Assembly (NCBI GenBank): GCA_949358305.1
Contig: OX442315.1
Coordinates: forward strand, 18,626,427 to 18,690,426
From: Strigamia acuminata
Taxonomy: Eukaryota; Arthropoda; Chilopoda; Geophilomorpha; Linotaeniidae
Direction of reading: 5' to 3'
Length of the DNA stretch: 64,000 nt
Positions within the stretch are counted from its first letter, which is position 1; every line of letters starts with the position of its first letter. The position numbers and the translations under genes were made by a program. Of the stretch, positions 45,801 through 55,821 are shown piece after piece. The notes under the pieces are model-generated. The model worked only from the letters and a program-made list of their open reading frames with translations. It was not told the DNA's origin and did not search any database.

Positions 45801-47708
45801 ACAGCAGTTTTGAAAGCTAGAGGTGGAGCCACGAAGTACTGAGAAGAAAGTTGCAGGACTTTTGTACCAATTTTGTTGTGTTGCAAGACTTTTGTCTCTA
45901 GTATAATTTTTATTTTTGTTTATTTCGTACTGAATAAAGATGTTTTCAGTTGATGTTATAAAACAATTCTAGTCTAAAAAGAAAGGGCTTTTCAATTTTT
46001 AAAGCGTTATTGCTCTAGCTGTCATGGTTTTTATGCTAGATGCCATCAAAGTGCAAAGTTAGTGAAAAAATTGCTCTGTTGCAGGACTTTTGTCCGGGAG
46101 CTGTAGTATTCTTATAATGTAAATTTGCTTGAGAATTTTAAATATACCACTTTATGCCGAAACTAAGTTCTATTACTATATATTTTGGTTCTGACGACAG
46201 TCATCGTTTCAAGAGAACGACGCTCCTGTAAGAGGAAATCATATTTGATCGTTGAAACAACTAAATTGCGGTTTCACAACGATAACGACATTTCAAATTG
46301 TTGGTAGCGATGCTTAGGAAATGAAAGGAATAAAATTAAAATCTAAATTATCGAAACAAGAGCAGAGGTATCGGCTTTTGCCCGCTTTTGCCGCCCTCTT
46401 GTCCAAAGGCTGCGATGCGCGACGGGCGGCCAACAATTACAATTACGCCCGCACGTCGGGCCTGTTCTTTTGCATTCTGTGCGCCTTGATGTGATGAGAC
46501 CGAGCATAAAATAAATTCATAACTTTTCATGCTTTTTAATAAACGTAGAAACTTTGTTCATTAATTATTTGTTTGAGGTTTTACGTATCCTTTAATTATA
46601 AGAAGACAAATTGGCCAAAAAATTGCTTTGAAAGTACCCAATTGCTTTTCGCTTTCACCCTGCATAAGCGGATTAGACATGGCACAGATTTGTTGTCATC
46701 ACAAAGCTCTATAGATTCTCTGTTTTTTCCCCTCTTCTTCGGTCCATTTTTACAACATGTCAATTCCTTTTCAATTGTTTTTCTTTCACAAACGGAAATA
46801 TAATTTTGTTTTCACATACCATTAAGACCTAAATAAACCCGCGCGCTATTTAAAATTGCTTTTTTTGTACACGTATCGTACCATTAATTGTCGGGGCTTA
46901 TTTATTTGTGTTTTCGAACCAGTTACCACCTTAAGGACATCTACAATGTCAAGAAATAACATCTAGTGTACTAGAGCATGTTTTCTCTGCAAAGTATTAC
47001 TAACCCGCGCATTTTTAGCGCTTTTACGGTAAATTTCTATATGTAACTGCTAAAAAACAAACATTTTTAGCCGACAAGTTGGCTTTCCTGTGGCAGGATT
47101 TGCTTTTTTAATTCATTTTATTCCGGGGCGGTTATAACGTGAAGGTAACCCGGAAACGGGCGGGAGATAGTGCGGGAGATCGGCCGGGATTGTGGAGGAG
47201 ATGGTGAAGTACGAGTTCGGACAATAACGGGGAAAAAGAAGCGTGAAAACGCGGTTTTTTTTTCTTGTTTCTAATAACGAGAAAGAAAACAAATGTTCAT
47301 TTATAAACTAAACAAAACAAAATCAATTCAAACACCATTTAAACATCATTTAACGAGTGCATGTGAAAAAATCACACAATTATAGTTTACACAAGTTAAG
47401 TGTGCGGTACTAAATAATTATTACCTGCTATTTTATAACTTCCGGATACAAATCTGTATCAGAAAAATTCCAATAAGTATACGGTACATATGGTGATTTT
47501 AAAAGTTAAAATTTTGATGTCAAATTTTATTCTAACACATTTTGACATTTTTGTTGATTGAACCGAAGATGTTTACACTTTACATTGAGCGCAACCCGCC
47601 AATTTTAAGAATTAGAAAAGCTCGCATTTCCAACGACGAAGCATTATTCTTACCACTGTAAAAGAGTGTCCCGATGTCTTTAGTTTCTCCTTTCTTTTTT
47701 GGATCCAT
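33872..47708 (-). CDS. Gad1: Glutamate decarboxylase (Gad1-like, PLP-dependent), 507 residues
   Basis: Converts L-glutamate to GABA; the main GABA-synthesising enzyme of insect neurons. Fourteen in-frame exons: 47654-47708, 42822-43058, 38271-38361, 38105-38211, 37270-37385, 37072-37151, 36827-36998, 36701-36765, 36155-36233, 34710-34859, 34597-34646, 34471-34525, 34116-34208 and 33872-34045. Length matches Drosophila Gad1 (about 510). Motifs: [68 protein letters not shown], the PLP-lysine site [11 protein letters not shown] (exon 36155-36233), and [20 protein letters not shown]. The C-terminus is [16 protein letters not shown]. Some C-terminal residues ([17 protein letters not shown]) also recall the cysteine-sulfinate/aspartate decarboxylase branch, so substrate preference is inferred. 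Long introns (38.4-42.8 and 43.1-47.6 kb) contrast with the compact neighbours. Confidence 0.88.
38362..42821. other. 4.5-kb Gad intron, no genes seen
   Basis: Separates exon 2 from exon 3 of the Gad gene. It contains mixed unique sequence, decayed 'AAAACGACTT'-like repeats near 40.5-40.8 kb and a poly(C)/poly(A) tract at 41704-41732. No coding or RNA gene could be supported. Confidence 0.5.
41704..41732. repeat. Homopolymer tract C19-A10
   Basis: Nineteen consecutive C followed directly by ten A within an otherwise AT-rich intron. The length is probably polymorphic and prone to sequencing error. Confidence 0.9.
44264..44372. repeat. Array of three long palindromes centred on ACGTACGTACGT
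   Basis: Three copies of a palindrome starting TATTCTTACGTAC and mirrored around its centre. Copy 1 (44264-44289) is perfect over 26 bp, copy 2 (44308-44337) is perfect over 30 bp with GC ends, and copy 3 (44343-44372) has TATTTTCACG in place of TATTCTTACG with one arm mismatch. A small GCCCG-A-CGGGC hairpin lies between copies 1 and 2. The array sits in the first Gad intron, 56 bp from the Tc1 element. Confidence 0.9.
44429..46103 (+). mobile_element. Tc1-like transposon, complete with long IR/DR terminal repeats
   Basis: A 1,675-bp element flanked by TA (44427-44428 and 46104-46105), the expected Tc1/mariner target duplication. Its terminal inverted repeats are about 260 bp and nearly identical. 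Each carries three copies of a GACAAAAGTCCTGCAAC motif: 44437-44454, 44636-44652 and 44666-44682 on the left; 45850-45866, 45880-45896 and 46078-46095 on the right. The element is inserted in the first Gad intron, antisense to that gene. Confidence 0.95.
44820..45842 (+). CDS. Tc1-family transposase (DD34E), apparently intact
   Basis: A 340-residue single-exon frame of typical Tc1 transposase length. N-terminal paired-like helix-turn-helix DNA-binding region: [20 protein letters not shown], then a GRPR hook ([11 protein letters not shown]). The catalytic triad is the Asp in FSDESRF, the Asp in [11 protein letters not shown] and the Glu in [10 protein letters not shown], with exactly 34 residues between the second Asp and the Glu (DD34E). 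No frameshift or stop interrupts it. With near-identical terminal repeats, this points to recent insertion and possible activity. Confidence 0.95.
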   Translation: MAAKCTPIELGVRKLIIKKHSQGISNAEIATQIGIHRSTVGRIIRTQEETGKCNVRSRSGRPRHTKKTEDNILRSLVKKSRKDSARKITAKWIDIIKKPVSEKLTRRRLQEMGYGFRVAKKKPLLTRAMQKKRVLWCHKHKDWTVEQWRQVIFSDESRFCLFKDGKTTVLRKKGEEFHPHCISKTVKFAPGIMVYGTMTANGLGSLETVKQSINAEVYINVLDNCLIPTAKHYFPEGSYIYQQDGAPAHRAKKTTFYFESMGIDVLDWPGNSPDLNPIENIWAKVKKRLQEVGPMTLTELEETVNQIWNHITPKECDDLIVSIPRRITAVLKARGGATKY

Positions 47709-50700
47709 GGCGACAGCACTGGTAAGTTGGTCGGTAAACAGAAGGTCGGGACTTGGAGTTGGCACGCACACTTCCCTCTATCGAATGCGCACTGCGGCGT
47801 CGCTTTAACCACCGATCGGCAGACGTGGGCGTCACTTTGCGCACGCTCCGTGCAGACCACTTGCGAAGCGCGGGAAAAAACGCTGCGTGGGCGGCCGACG
47901 ACACCTCCACATCCCGCCGTGGAATCGGGCACAAACGTCCGTAACTACCTAGCGGATATTCCGGTGGACATCTGACCTTTAACAACTGCTTCGAGCAGTG
48001 CTCACAGTTCATCCATTCAACTTGACAGGTTCAAATGCCCATCTTGTTTTGTCAGCTTTACTTGTCCCACGTCACATTGTTGGCACCGATTGGCCATTGG
48101 CTCACCTCACATTCCTTACGTGCGGATGTATCGTCAAGGATGATTGGTCCGCCAAGTTCCCTACCTGGAAACACATCCTGGAAAACATTGGTTCATTTTC
48201 TCTCGTATCCACAAAACACTAGTAAAACCGCACTTATTTCTCCCATTACACATGTGCAACATTAAAATGTTAATCAAACTTCTTCGCAACACGATTATGC
48301 AGTGAAGCGCATTTTTAACTCTTCGGGTGAACGTTGAAAAATGTTAGAATTTCGTCCAAAAACGTTCGCAAACTGAAATAAAGTGATTTTAACTTTACAG
48401 ATATTATTCATAGATATCCTCAAACACTTTCCGTCCTTTTTAGTTTAAAGTTTTCGTCAGATGACGCCAAATAATGACATTCAACTAACCGAATTCTGAT
48501 TAATCGATCGAACCCGTACGGTTATCCATCGGGAAAAAAGATGAATCCTACCCTCATCACGTGCTGTTTCTCCCGGTCCCCCTTCGGGGATTAATTTTGC
48601 TCTTTCCAGCTAATAAATTAACGATTGGATTTTGTAACTCATGTATGTTGTGGAAATAAATCGTCTTATCAAGGCGCGGCCTACGCCATCATTTCTGTTT
48701 ATTTAGCCAATTATTTATGGACAATCAAGTGGGGCAGTAGCACCCATCCTCTGTTGTGTCGCCACCCGTGATAAGCACCCGTCGTCCCCTCTTCATCGTA
48801 AATCGTAGGGTTAAAACTTCAATGACATACAGTTCTCGAGTTCTCGAAATACGCCGAGCCAACTTGGAGAGCCCAAAGCTGCCTGGCTCATTGCCATCCG
48901 ATATTCCGCATATTTATCTCGCTTAATAAGCGTACACTGAGTATACAAATTCATTAAATTTGACTTAGCTATTCAAGCCGATTAGCACGTGGATTATATT
49001 TAATGATCAATTTGTAGAGAAATATGAAAATTAATCAGAGAAATCCTCTTGGAAATTGGAATCGTAACGAAATTGGATTGTTTATATTTACACAAGAAGT
49101 GCATTTCACATTTAATAAGCGGGGAGGGGAAAAAAGAGGAATATATATACATAACCCCCCTCGCGCTCTTTGCCGCGTATTTGTTCCTATCAGGCGCGCG
49201 CAGACGCACGGTTTGGTGTTCAAGGGTCATGTGTGGTGTATGGGAAGGGAAGGGACGGGAAAAGGCCTGTATGCCGCACGACTGCAGCTTCGGATTATCA
49301 TAAATGCTCTCTTTGTGGTGTAAGTCGATTCTTGATTGCAGGTATTTATGGCGAGTAATGTTATTAGGTGAGGTGGACAGCTATCCGCAATTTCATTGCA
49401 ACCGATGCGTCATTCGAGAGCATGCTCTGCATTTTACGATGTGTGGGAGAAATCTCAACATTTTTATAAAATTAACATTAAAATTAGAATATTACCTATT
49501 TCTGTTCCTTTGTACTATTCTTCTTGGTGTTTTTACTGCGGTGAAATGTATAATATCTTGATATAACGACTGGCATTCCTAGATTCCTGAAAAACTCGAG
49601 GAAATTAAACAATTTTCCATTAATTTCTATTACTATTTGTTTTGCATTTTTAATTTATTTGGTACTGAGGTACGGTATGCTTTTAATTTTTTTTAATCGT
49701 GCCAAATTTCGCCCTGCTAATGAGCCCGGGAAAAATTAATAGAGCATTAGTGGGTTTGTTCCAGGCAAGATTTATGGCAGGGCGTTGTATAGATTGTTTT
49801 ATGCCATTAAAACACTTTAGAACGCAAAGTTGATAGCAATAAAAATCTCACGTATAGAAAATACTGAAAGTTAAATAGGAAAAATGATAATTCCGTGCCG
49901 TTGTATACCATATCACTTTTAATATCACGAAGTTATTTATTTGGACACGTGCGGCATCATAAATCTGACTTGTAGTTAACTCCGCTAATTTTAACGTTTA
50001 TAGACAGTCATTCTTCAATATATTCATGTCAAATTGCAAGTAAAGTGAACATAAAGCTCAGCTGCTGTGTAGAAAAAGTAATCTTCTGTATAGTTAATGC
50101 GTTTAAATGAAACCGAGGCGTGTGTGACGATAAGTGGACCACGCAGAAGAATCTCTACAAGTACAATGACATGTACAGAAGGATTGTGACATGTAGATGT
50201 GGCAAATTGTTTGTTTTTCATCTTTGGCAATTGCATCTACAAGAAACCCAAGCAAGAGAATTCTGCAGCATCCACAGATCCCATTAATGCGCTGGTTTAT
50301 TGTGCCAGCAACTATAAAAATCAATCATTTGCCTCCTGTTCGCGACACACAACGACAAAGATTTTTTGCCATGACGTCACTTTCGACGCACCACGATCAA
50401 TTCGTAGTGCGCATTGTACGAATACTTACTGCTACCTAAACGCGCATGTGCAAATTCTGCCATTGATCGCGCCCTAGTGATTTATTGCGCTGGCCGTCAG
50501 CTGGCCGGCATTAAATGTGACTGGAGTTGACGCTTGTTGACATAAAGCCGACGAACAAAGCCAATCTAATTGAGGCAAACGAGGACCACGGCGCCATATT
50601 AACAACGCACAAGCATCTCCCCACCTCAAACCATCGCTCCCTCTCGATCTCACGGTGGGAGATGGACCTCAATGTATCGATCTTCAATTCCCCTCTTCAT

Positions 50701-52342
50701 CCCTCCTCGAGAAACACTTCTAAGACGAAAAAGTCCATCTGACTTCTCCTCAAGTCAATGTTAAGAATTTTTTTCTAAAAATGAATTTTTACTACACACA
50801 AACTACAACACAGTCGAGTATTGATCGACGGCATTTTTGAAGCTGAGACTTTTATTTGTTCAGGTCTCGGAAGTAAAATCATCAAACCTTAAGAGCAGGA
50901 GTGCTTGACACAATACAGTGTCAAGGCCAGATGATGTTGTGTTGAGTGAAAGGATGTGTGTATTTGCAGGTGGAGCATCATTTTGTCAACTGAGATAGAA
51001 TAGAAATATATTTTTGCTCAATACAAGTATACGTGCGCAATATGTAATAGCAAGAGCCGTGTGTGTGTGTGGAACTTGAATGGTCCTTTCCCCTCTTCGG
51101 CTGCCCTCAATTTAGTCTCGTGTCTCGGGCTATTGCGTTCTGCTCCAGCAACTTTCAATTTGTTGGTAGCAACAGCCACGGGAAGAAGAATCAATGCCTT
51201 CAACACTGAACAAGACTTATTGGTTTGGCTTGGTCATAACCTGTGTTTGAAAAAGTCCCTCTTCTGTGTGGCTTGATTTAATGCTAGAAACAACAAATCT
51301 ATAATCTATAATTAGAATTTCATCCTTCTTTATTTTTCAGCTCTACTTTTTCTATATTAACAAAAGACGTTTCTCATTTCCACAACAAACCTCACATGTC
51401 ACACGTGTCACGCAGTTTTTCTTCGATTTCTGCTCGCAAAAAGGAAACGTGTGACAGAACAGAAGCAGTATCAGAAAGCACAAAAAAAATCGACTTTCAA
51501 TAAGCAACAAGGGAGGAAGGAAAGACGGAGGAAGAAGCATCAAGCGAGGCGTGAAAACCTTTTGGCCCTCGTTTAATTATTGACTGCGTGGCAAGAAGAA
51601 TCCTTCCTTCCTTGATCCGTCTTATGCTTCTACTTCTTATACTAGACGACTGACCATCGGCTTATCAGCAGCGTCCGGTGTCCAGCAGTGAAAACAACTT
51701 ACTGCAGACGCAGACGGCTCACTCGAGTCCAATTACTGTAGCCACACGCAACCGAGCTTATAAGGCAAGAGGAAAAGCCGGTCAAAATCCAATCGGGGCA
51801 ATCGTCGTTAATTAAAGGCTCGCCAGCCGTGTGGGAACCGCACCACTTGCTAAACCCTTCACTTCAAGTACACCCCAGCACTTCAAATTCCCTCTCAACT
51901 TGAGAGCTCGTTTTGTTCACCTGTTCTAATCTCGGTTTATTCTCTTTACTTATTAAAATTCGTCCGGTAAAACAGCATAACCCATTAGCCCTTAATTCGC
52001 GCTATAATAAGCCAAATTTTCACGAAATAAATTTCAATTCAAAGTGTGTCAACGAGTCGAGTTAAATCCCTCTTGTATTTAGACGGTGGTATTTTTTGGT
52101 CACTTGAAATATGTGCTATTCGAAGCGAGTGGACTCGATGTGCGAGTGTATGCAACCCTTTTCTGTGGTATGGAGCTCCCTTCCCCTCACTTCATGTTGC
52201 AGTATACGCCCCATTCAATTCGGTCGCCTGACTCATCGTGCTGTGTTATCGGCTGCGCATTCCACAGCTGGGCACGTGCTCGACGGGCGGCCGAGCTGAT
52301 AGCACTTTCCCGTTCCCCGATAGCACTTTACCGAGCGGCACC
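47709..52342. other. 4.6-kb intergenic region upstream of Gad and of the small-peptide gene
   Basis: Contains the Gad promoter and 5' UTR. A GC/CpG-richer block lies at about 47,750-47,980. The rest alternates unique and A/T-rich sequence, including a full CRE-like TGACGTCA at 50372-50379. Overlapping short open frames around 49,000-49,350 on both strands show no family resemblance. No gene called. Confidence 0.45.
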
Positions 52343-52350
52343 TATATAAA
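52343..52350 (+). promoter_or_regulatory. TATA box of the small cysteine-rich peptide gene
   Basis: TATATAAA with GC-rich flanks lies about 80 bp before a GTAAGT donor (52423). It implies a short non-coding first exon ending at 52422 that splices to the coding exon at 52752. Confidence 0.6.
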
Positions 52351-52767
52351 TGAAGGCAAAATTCAAACCACCCTGCAATTTCAAGTCAACGTGTGAGCTG
52401 ACTCAAAACTCCCATTGTAATTGTAAGTATATATCTTATATGTATATACAATAAATTGTAAAAATTGTTTTAAAAATATCGCAATTCGTTAACTTTTGGA
52501 TTAAGTTAGATTTTTATACTTTTTTTTAAAAATCAAAACGTTAAAAAAGCCGAGTTTTTTTTATCTCGCGCGTCTTTGACGCGGAAAATGCGCGCTAAAC
52601 GCGGGGAAAGAGGCGGAAAGATTCAATTTTCCCTTTGCTTTCATACAAATTGTGCTATATACACTTTCTCATACTCTCTGATGCTCAAGTTTTATTATTT
52701 TATATATGCGTGGCGCACATTCATTTTTAAATTCTATTCACTTTTATTTAGGCTGTATAGTCAGTCG

Positions 52768-53112
52768 ATGGCATCACTTAACTCTTTTCTGTTGGTGCTT
52801 CTCGTGAGCACTTGCATCATTCAACAAACCCTGTCTTACGAATGGAACGAAGAGTTTCAAGATTACATGTGTAATTATTTATGCTCTAAGAATGCCGCCA
52901 TCAACATCTGCCGATGTGCGAATTTCATCCACGAATTTCAACACCGCGGCCGCAATTCCATGCTAAATAACAAGCGAAACGTACTATTTCTTGTCGGAGA
53001 CAAAGGAGAAGCAAAACGACAACTTTGCAATTATCTGTGCGAGAAAAACGAAGGAGGAACGTTTTGCGGATGCGATCAACTTCCCTTAGCCGGCCGACAC
53101 AGAAAACGATGA
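52768..53112 (+). CDS. Small secreted cysteine-rich peptide precursor with duplicated four-Cys module
   Basis: 114 residues from the ATG at 52768, just inside an exon that begins after TTTAG at 52751. The signal peptide MASLNSFLLVLLVSTC..TLS is followed by two modules with identical spacing: CNYLCSKNAAINICRC and CNYLCEKNEGGTFCGC (C-x3-C-x8-C-x-C). The modules are separated by about 50 residues that contain dibasic KR sites (NNKR, EAKR), and the protein ends GRHRKR. C-x3-C plus C-x-C is the pairing pattern of cysteine-stabilised alpha/beta peptides, so a defensin-like, peptide-hormone or other secreted role is possible; I do not recognise a named family. The open frame extends upstream to 52576, but that part lies in the predicted intron. 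A TATA box and spliced leader exon support a highly expressed secreted product. Confidence 0.72.
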   Translation: MASLNSFLLVLLVSTCIIQQTLSYEWNEEFQDYMCNYLCSKNAAINICRCANFIHEFQHRGRNSMLNNKRNVLFLVGDKGEAKRQLCNYLCEKNEGGTFCGCDQLPLAGRHRKR

Positions 53113-53877
53113 CAAACGAACGTTCAACACCGTGGTAATTTGTAATTTGCTTTCAAATTCCAATACATCAACCAAAAAAAAAATTATAAAAATGTAAAAC
53201 GTCATTTCTTTTAGAGTTTATATTTAAAAAATATCTATACACTTTGGGAATTAGTTTCGATGTTCATCCAGGTAGAAATCCGCTTTGCTCATTTTGTATT
53301 GTGTACAAATCCTATTCGATTTGTACTCAAGACTCCAATGATCTTTTCGGAGAACATGGCCGCCCTTGCAAGGGGGTGGGGCCCAGTGGAGCCGAGGCGA
53401 GCGAGGGGAAGTGGAGAGATCACCTGAAAGAAAGTTGGTTTGACACCTGGGCGACCAATCGCAGCTCTCTTTCACTCCTCGCCCCGCCTCTTGGAAAGGA
53501 TCCACGAATACACGTGCGACGCTATTGGTCGAGGAAGAGACAGGTTGACAATCACGGCCAAATGCGAGACGGAACGCACCTCGCTGACGTCAGAAACGCG
53601 CTTTGCAAATTTATTTGTGGGTTTTGTGTAATGGCCTCCTGCGTTTTGACAGGAGAAAGATCATTTACATTTTTATATTTTCTGCCTCTTTTTTTTTTTA
53701 TTTAGATAGTTTTTTTTCCCTTATTCGTATATATGTATATAATCAATATTAGAAACCAGCAACCATTTAAATATTAATTTTCTCAGTTTCAGATTTGTTT
53801 GACCTTACAAAGACAAAACTATGAATATAAGTGAATAAAAAGAATAAAAATCAATTCATTTTCCGTTCAGTGAGTGT
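53113..53877. other. Spacer between the peptide gene and MsrB, with a GC-rich patch
   Basis: A GC-richer block (about 53,350-53,620) contains a full CRE-like palindrome TGACGTCA at 53585-53592. A 153-codon open frame spans it but lacks domain resemblance and is judged non-coding. Confidence 0.4.
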
Positions 53878-54689
53878 TTATAATTGATCCTTAGCTTCAA
53901 AACGAAGGGAAAGACTATTGATACAATATCTTAACCCGGTCGGTGGTGGACCATCGGGAAATACGTGACCCAAATGCGAGTCGCACTGTGAACAAGAAAA
54001 AATTCAAAATTGTTTTAAAAAAACCCAACGGAAACCATTTTTCTATTCGTGACCTGTTTACAAATCACTTCTGTTCGTTTCATTCCACGAGAATTGTCCT
54101 CATTCTCCTGAATGTTGTTTTCACCGTTTATGTTGTGCGGCTGGAAAAAAGATGGCCAACCACACCCCGAATCAAATTTTGATTTGGAGCTGAAAAGGAT
54201 GGCTCCACAACACGCGCAATTGTACATTCCGCTCGTTTTATTTTCGGTGTATTTGCCTGAAAATGGCTGATAGATTCGTTGGTTTTAATTATTAATTAAA
54301 ATTCGTATGTCGGGCATTTAGTTTCGAATTTTAATCGTAATGTTTTATATATACCACTTCGGTTCCCTTTTTCCTACAAACAGAAAATCGTTCTTCGTCT
54401 AAATGCTTCTCCCATTCCTTTTCGCTAATTTGAAGGCGTTGACTTCTTCCTGCTTGGTACGGAGTGGCACTCGATTCTGAAAACGAGAGTTTAGAAAATC
54501 AAAGTCATTTTTTAAGTAAATTCTTTCTAGTTTCTACATACCTTTAGTTCCTGATGTTTCATCAGAACTGGTCGCAATTGGACGAGCTTGCGACATATTT
54601 TCTGCTAATAGGTTCGACTTCAGAGTACAGCGGTTTAGTGTGAAAGTACTCAATTTGCGTAGCGTATTGCCAAATCTAAGTGTAAGCAT
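53878..54689 (-). CDS. Methionine-R-sulfoxide reductase B (MsrB/SelR, Cys-type)
   Basis: Reduces methionine-R-sulfoxide in proteins, with thioredoxin as usual reductant. Four exons (54542-54689, 54355-54476, 54054-54266, 53878-53985) give 196 residues in frame. Core motifs: [78 protein letters not shown]. The catalytic residue is Cys in RYCIN, the likely resolving Cys is in SGCGWPSF, and zinc is held by CACC and CKQC. The N-terminus ([20 protein letters not shown]) is basic, hydroxylated and lacks acids, like a mitochondrial presequence; an internal Met (MSQARP) could give a cytosolic form. The C-terminus is KDQL. Confidence 0.9.
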
Positions 54690-55821
54690 CACACCTTTAC
54701 AATATACGAAAAGGAAAATTTTTAAAAGTAATATAATTGAATTTTGTAAAGTTGAATTTGTGTGTTTTGAATTGATGGAAAATTCTGAGTTGAAAATCAC
54801 GAACAGTTATTAAATGAATAGTGTGTACTTTGCCTTGTTGCGTAATTGGAAACGTTAACATGTTCAAAACTCCAAGTGTTTCTTGGATTTGTAATGAATA
54901 GCAATAAAATTAAAAGTTAAAAAAATTATATTAAAATTATAATATAAAAATAAAATAAAATTTCACGGTTTCAAACGGCTCTAAATTGACTATTTATGCA
55001 AAATATTGTCTGATTTTTGGTTTTTAATTTTAATTGTTCCTTAATTGTAACGTTTTGGCCCGGTTTTGCCTTAGATTGATATTTTAGACAAGTTTTTACC
55101 CCTCTGCAAATTTTTTGTCTTCTAAAATGATTAATATATCGTTATGTTTTCCAATGTAATTTAATTGCTATAAATGTTTTTCCTTCTATTTTTTAAATTT
55201 TTCTACTTTTTATATTAACTATTTTTACTAAATTTAAAAACTTTCATGAAACGAAATACCCTGTTTCCAATAACCTTTTGTGTGTCAAAAGATTGATTTT
55301 ACGCAGAATGAATACGGTTCTCTGTTACAGCGAAACTAGAAAGCAACGGAAGAATACGCCTTCGTGTTACGCAATCAATTTTAAAAAACCGTCACTAGAT
55401 GGCAACATTCAACAGACGATTTCCGCATTCCTCCAAGGCCACACTGAATCCCAGAATTGGAGCGTCTTTGTCACCTCAAGGACGGCTCAAATTCCAAAAC
55501 TTTTATTAATAAATTGAAAATAAATGTATTATCGTCTCTGAAATATGAATTTAATAAATTCCAAAATGGAATTTTAATATATGATTATTTTTTTTAGTCA
55601 TAGCTGCAGGTGTTTACGGCATTCTAAATTATAAAACGTTGATTTATAAATACCATCGGCAATAGTCAACCTATTTCATCAACTTAAATCAGTTATAACG
55701 AATATAGGGCAAATAGATAACATTGTTATCGCTCCATCCCTTTCTTACCTTTATTTATAACTGCAAGAAATGTCCCGCTCGTCGCCTCATCTCTATTTCC
55801 TCTACCATCTTTAATTTGCAA
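54690..55821. other. Divergent spacer between MsrB and PDSS1
   Basis: AT-rich sequence with no convincing exon. A 79-codon frame at 55278-55517 and upstream in-frame ATGs to PDSS1 (55723) exist but lack support. Both promoters should lie here. Confidence 0.4.

Noticed and set aside
49000-49358. Cluster of overlapping open frames on both strands
   Set aside because: All are short and mutually overlapping, with no family resemblance; typical of a locally GC-richer intergenic stretch.
52576-52767. Upstream in-frame extension of the cysteine-rich precursor
   Set aside because: It lacks a signal peptide at its start and lies in the predicted intron before the TTTAG acceptor at 52751; the ATG at 52768 gives a clean signal peptide.
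53244-53705. 153-codon plus-strand frame
   Set aside because: Sits in a GC-richer spacer, with no recognisable domain, no signal peptide and no splice evidence; overlapped by another open frame on the opposite strand.
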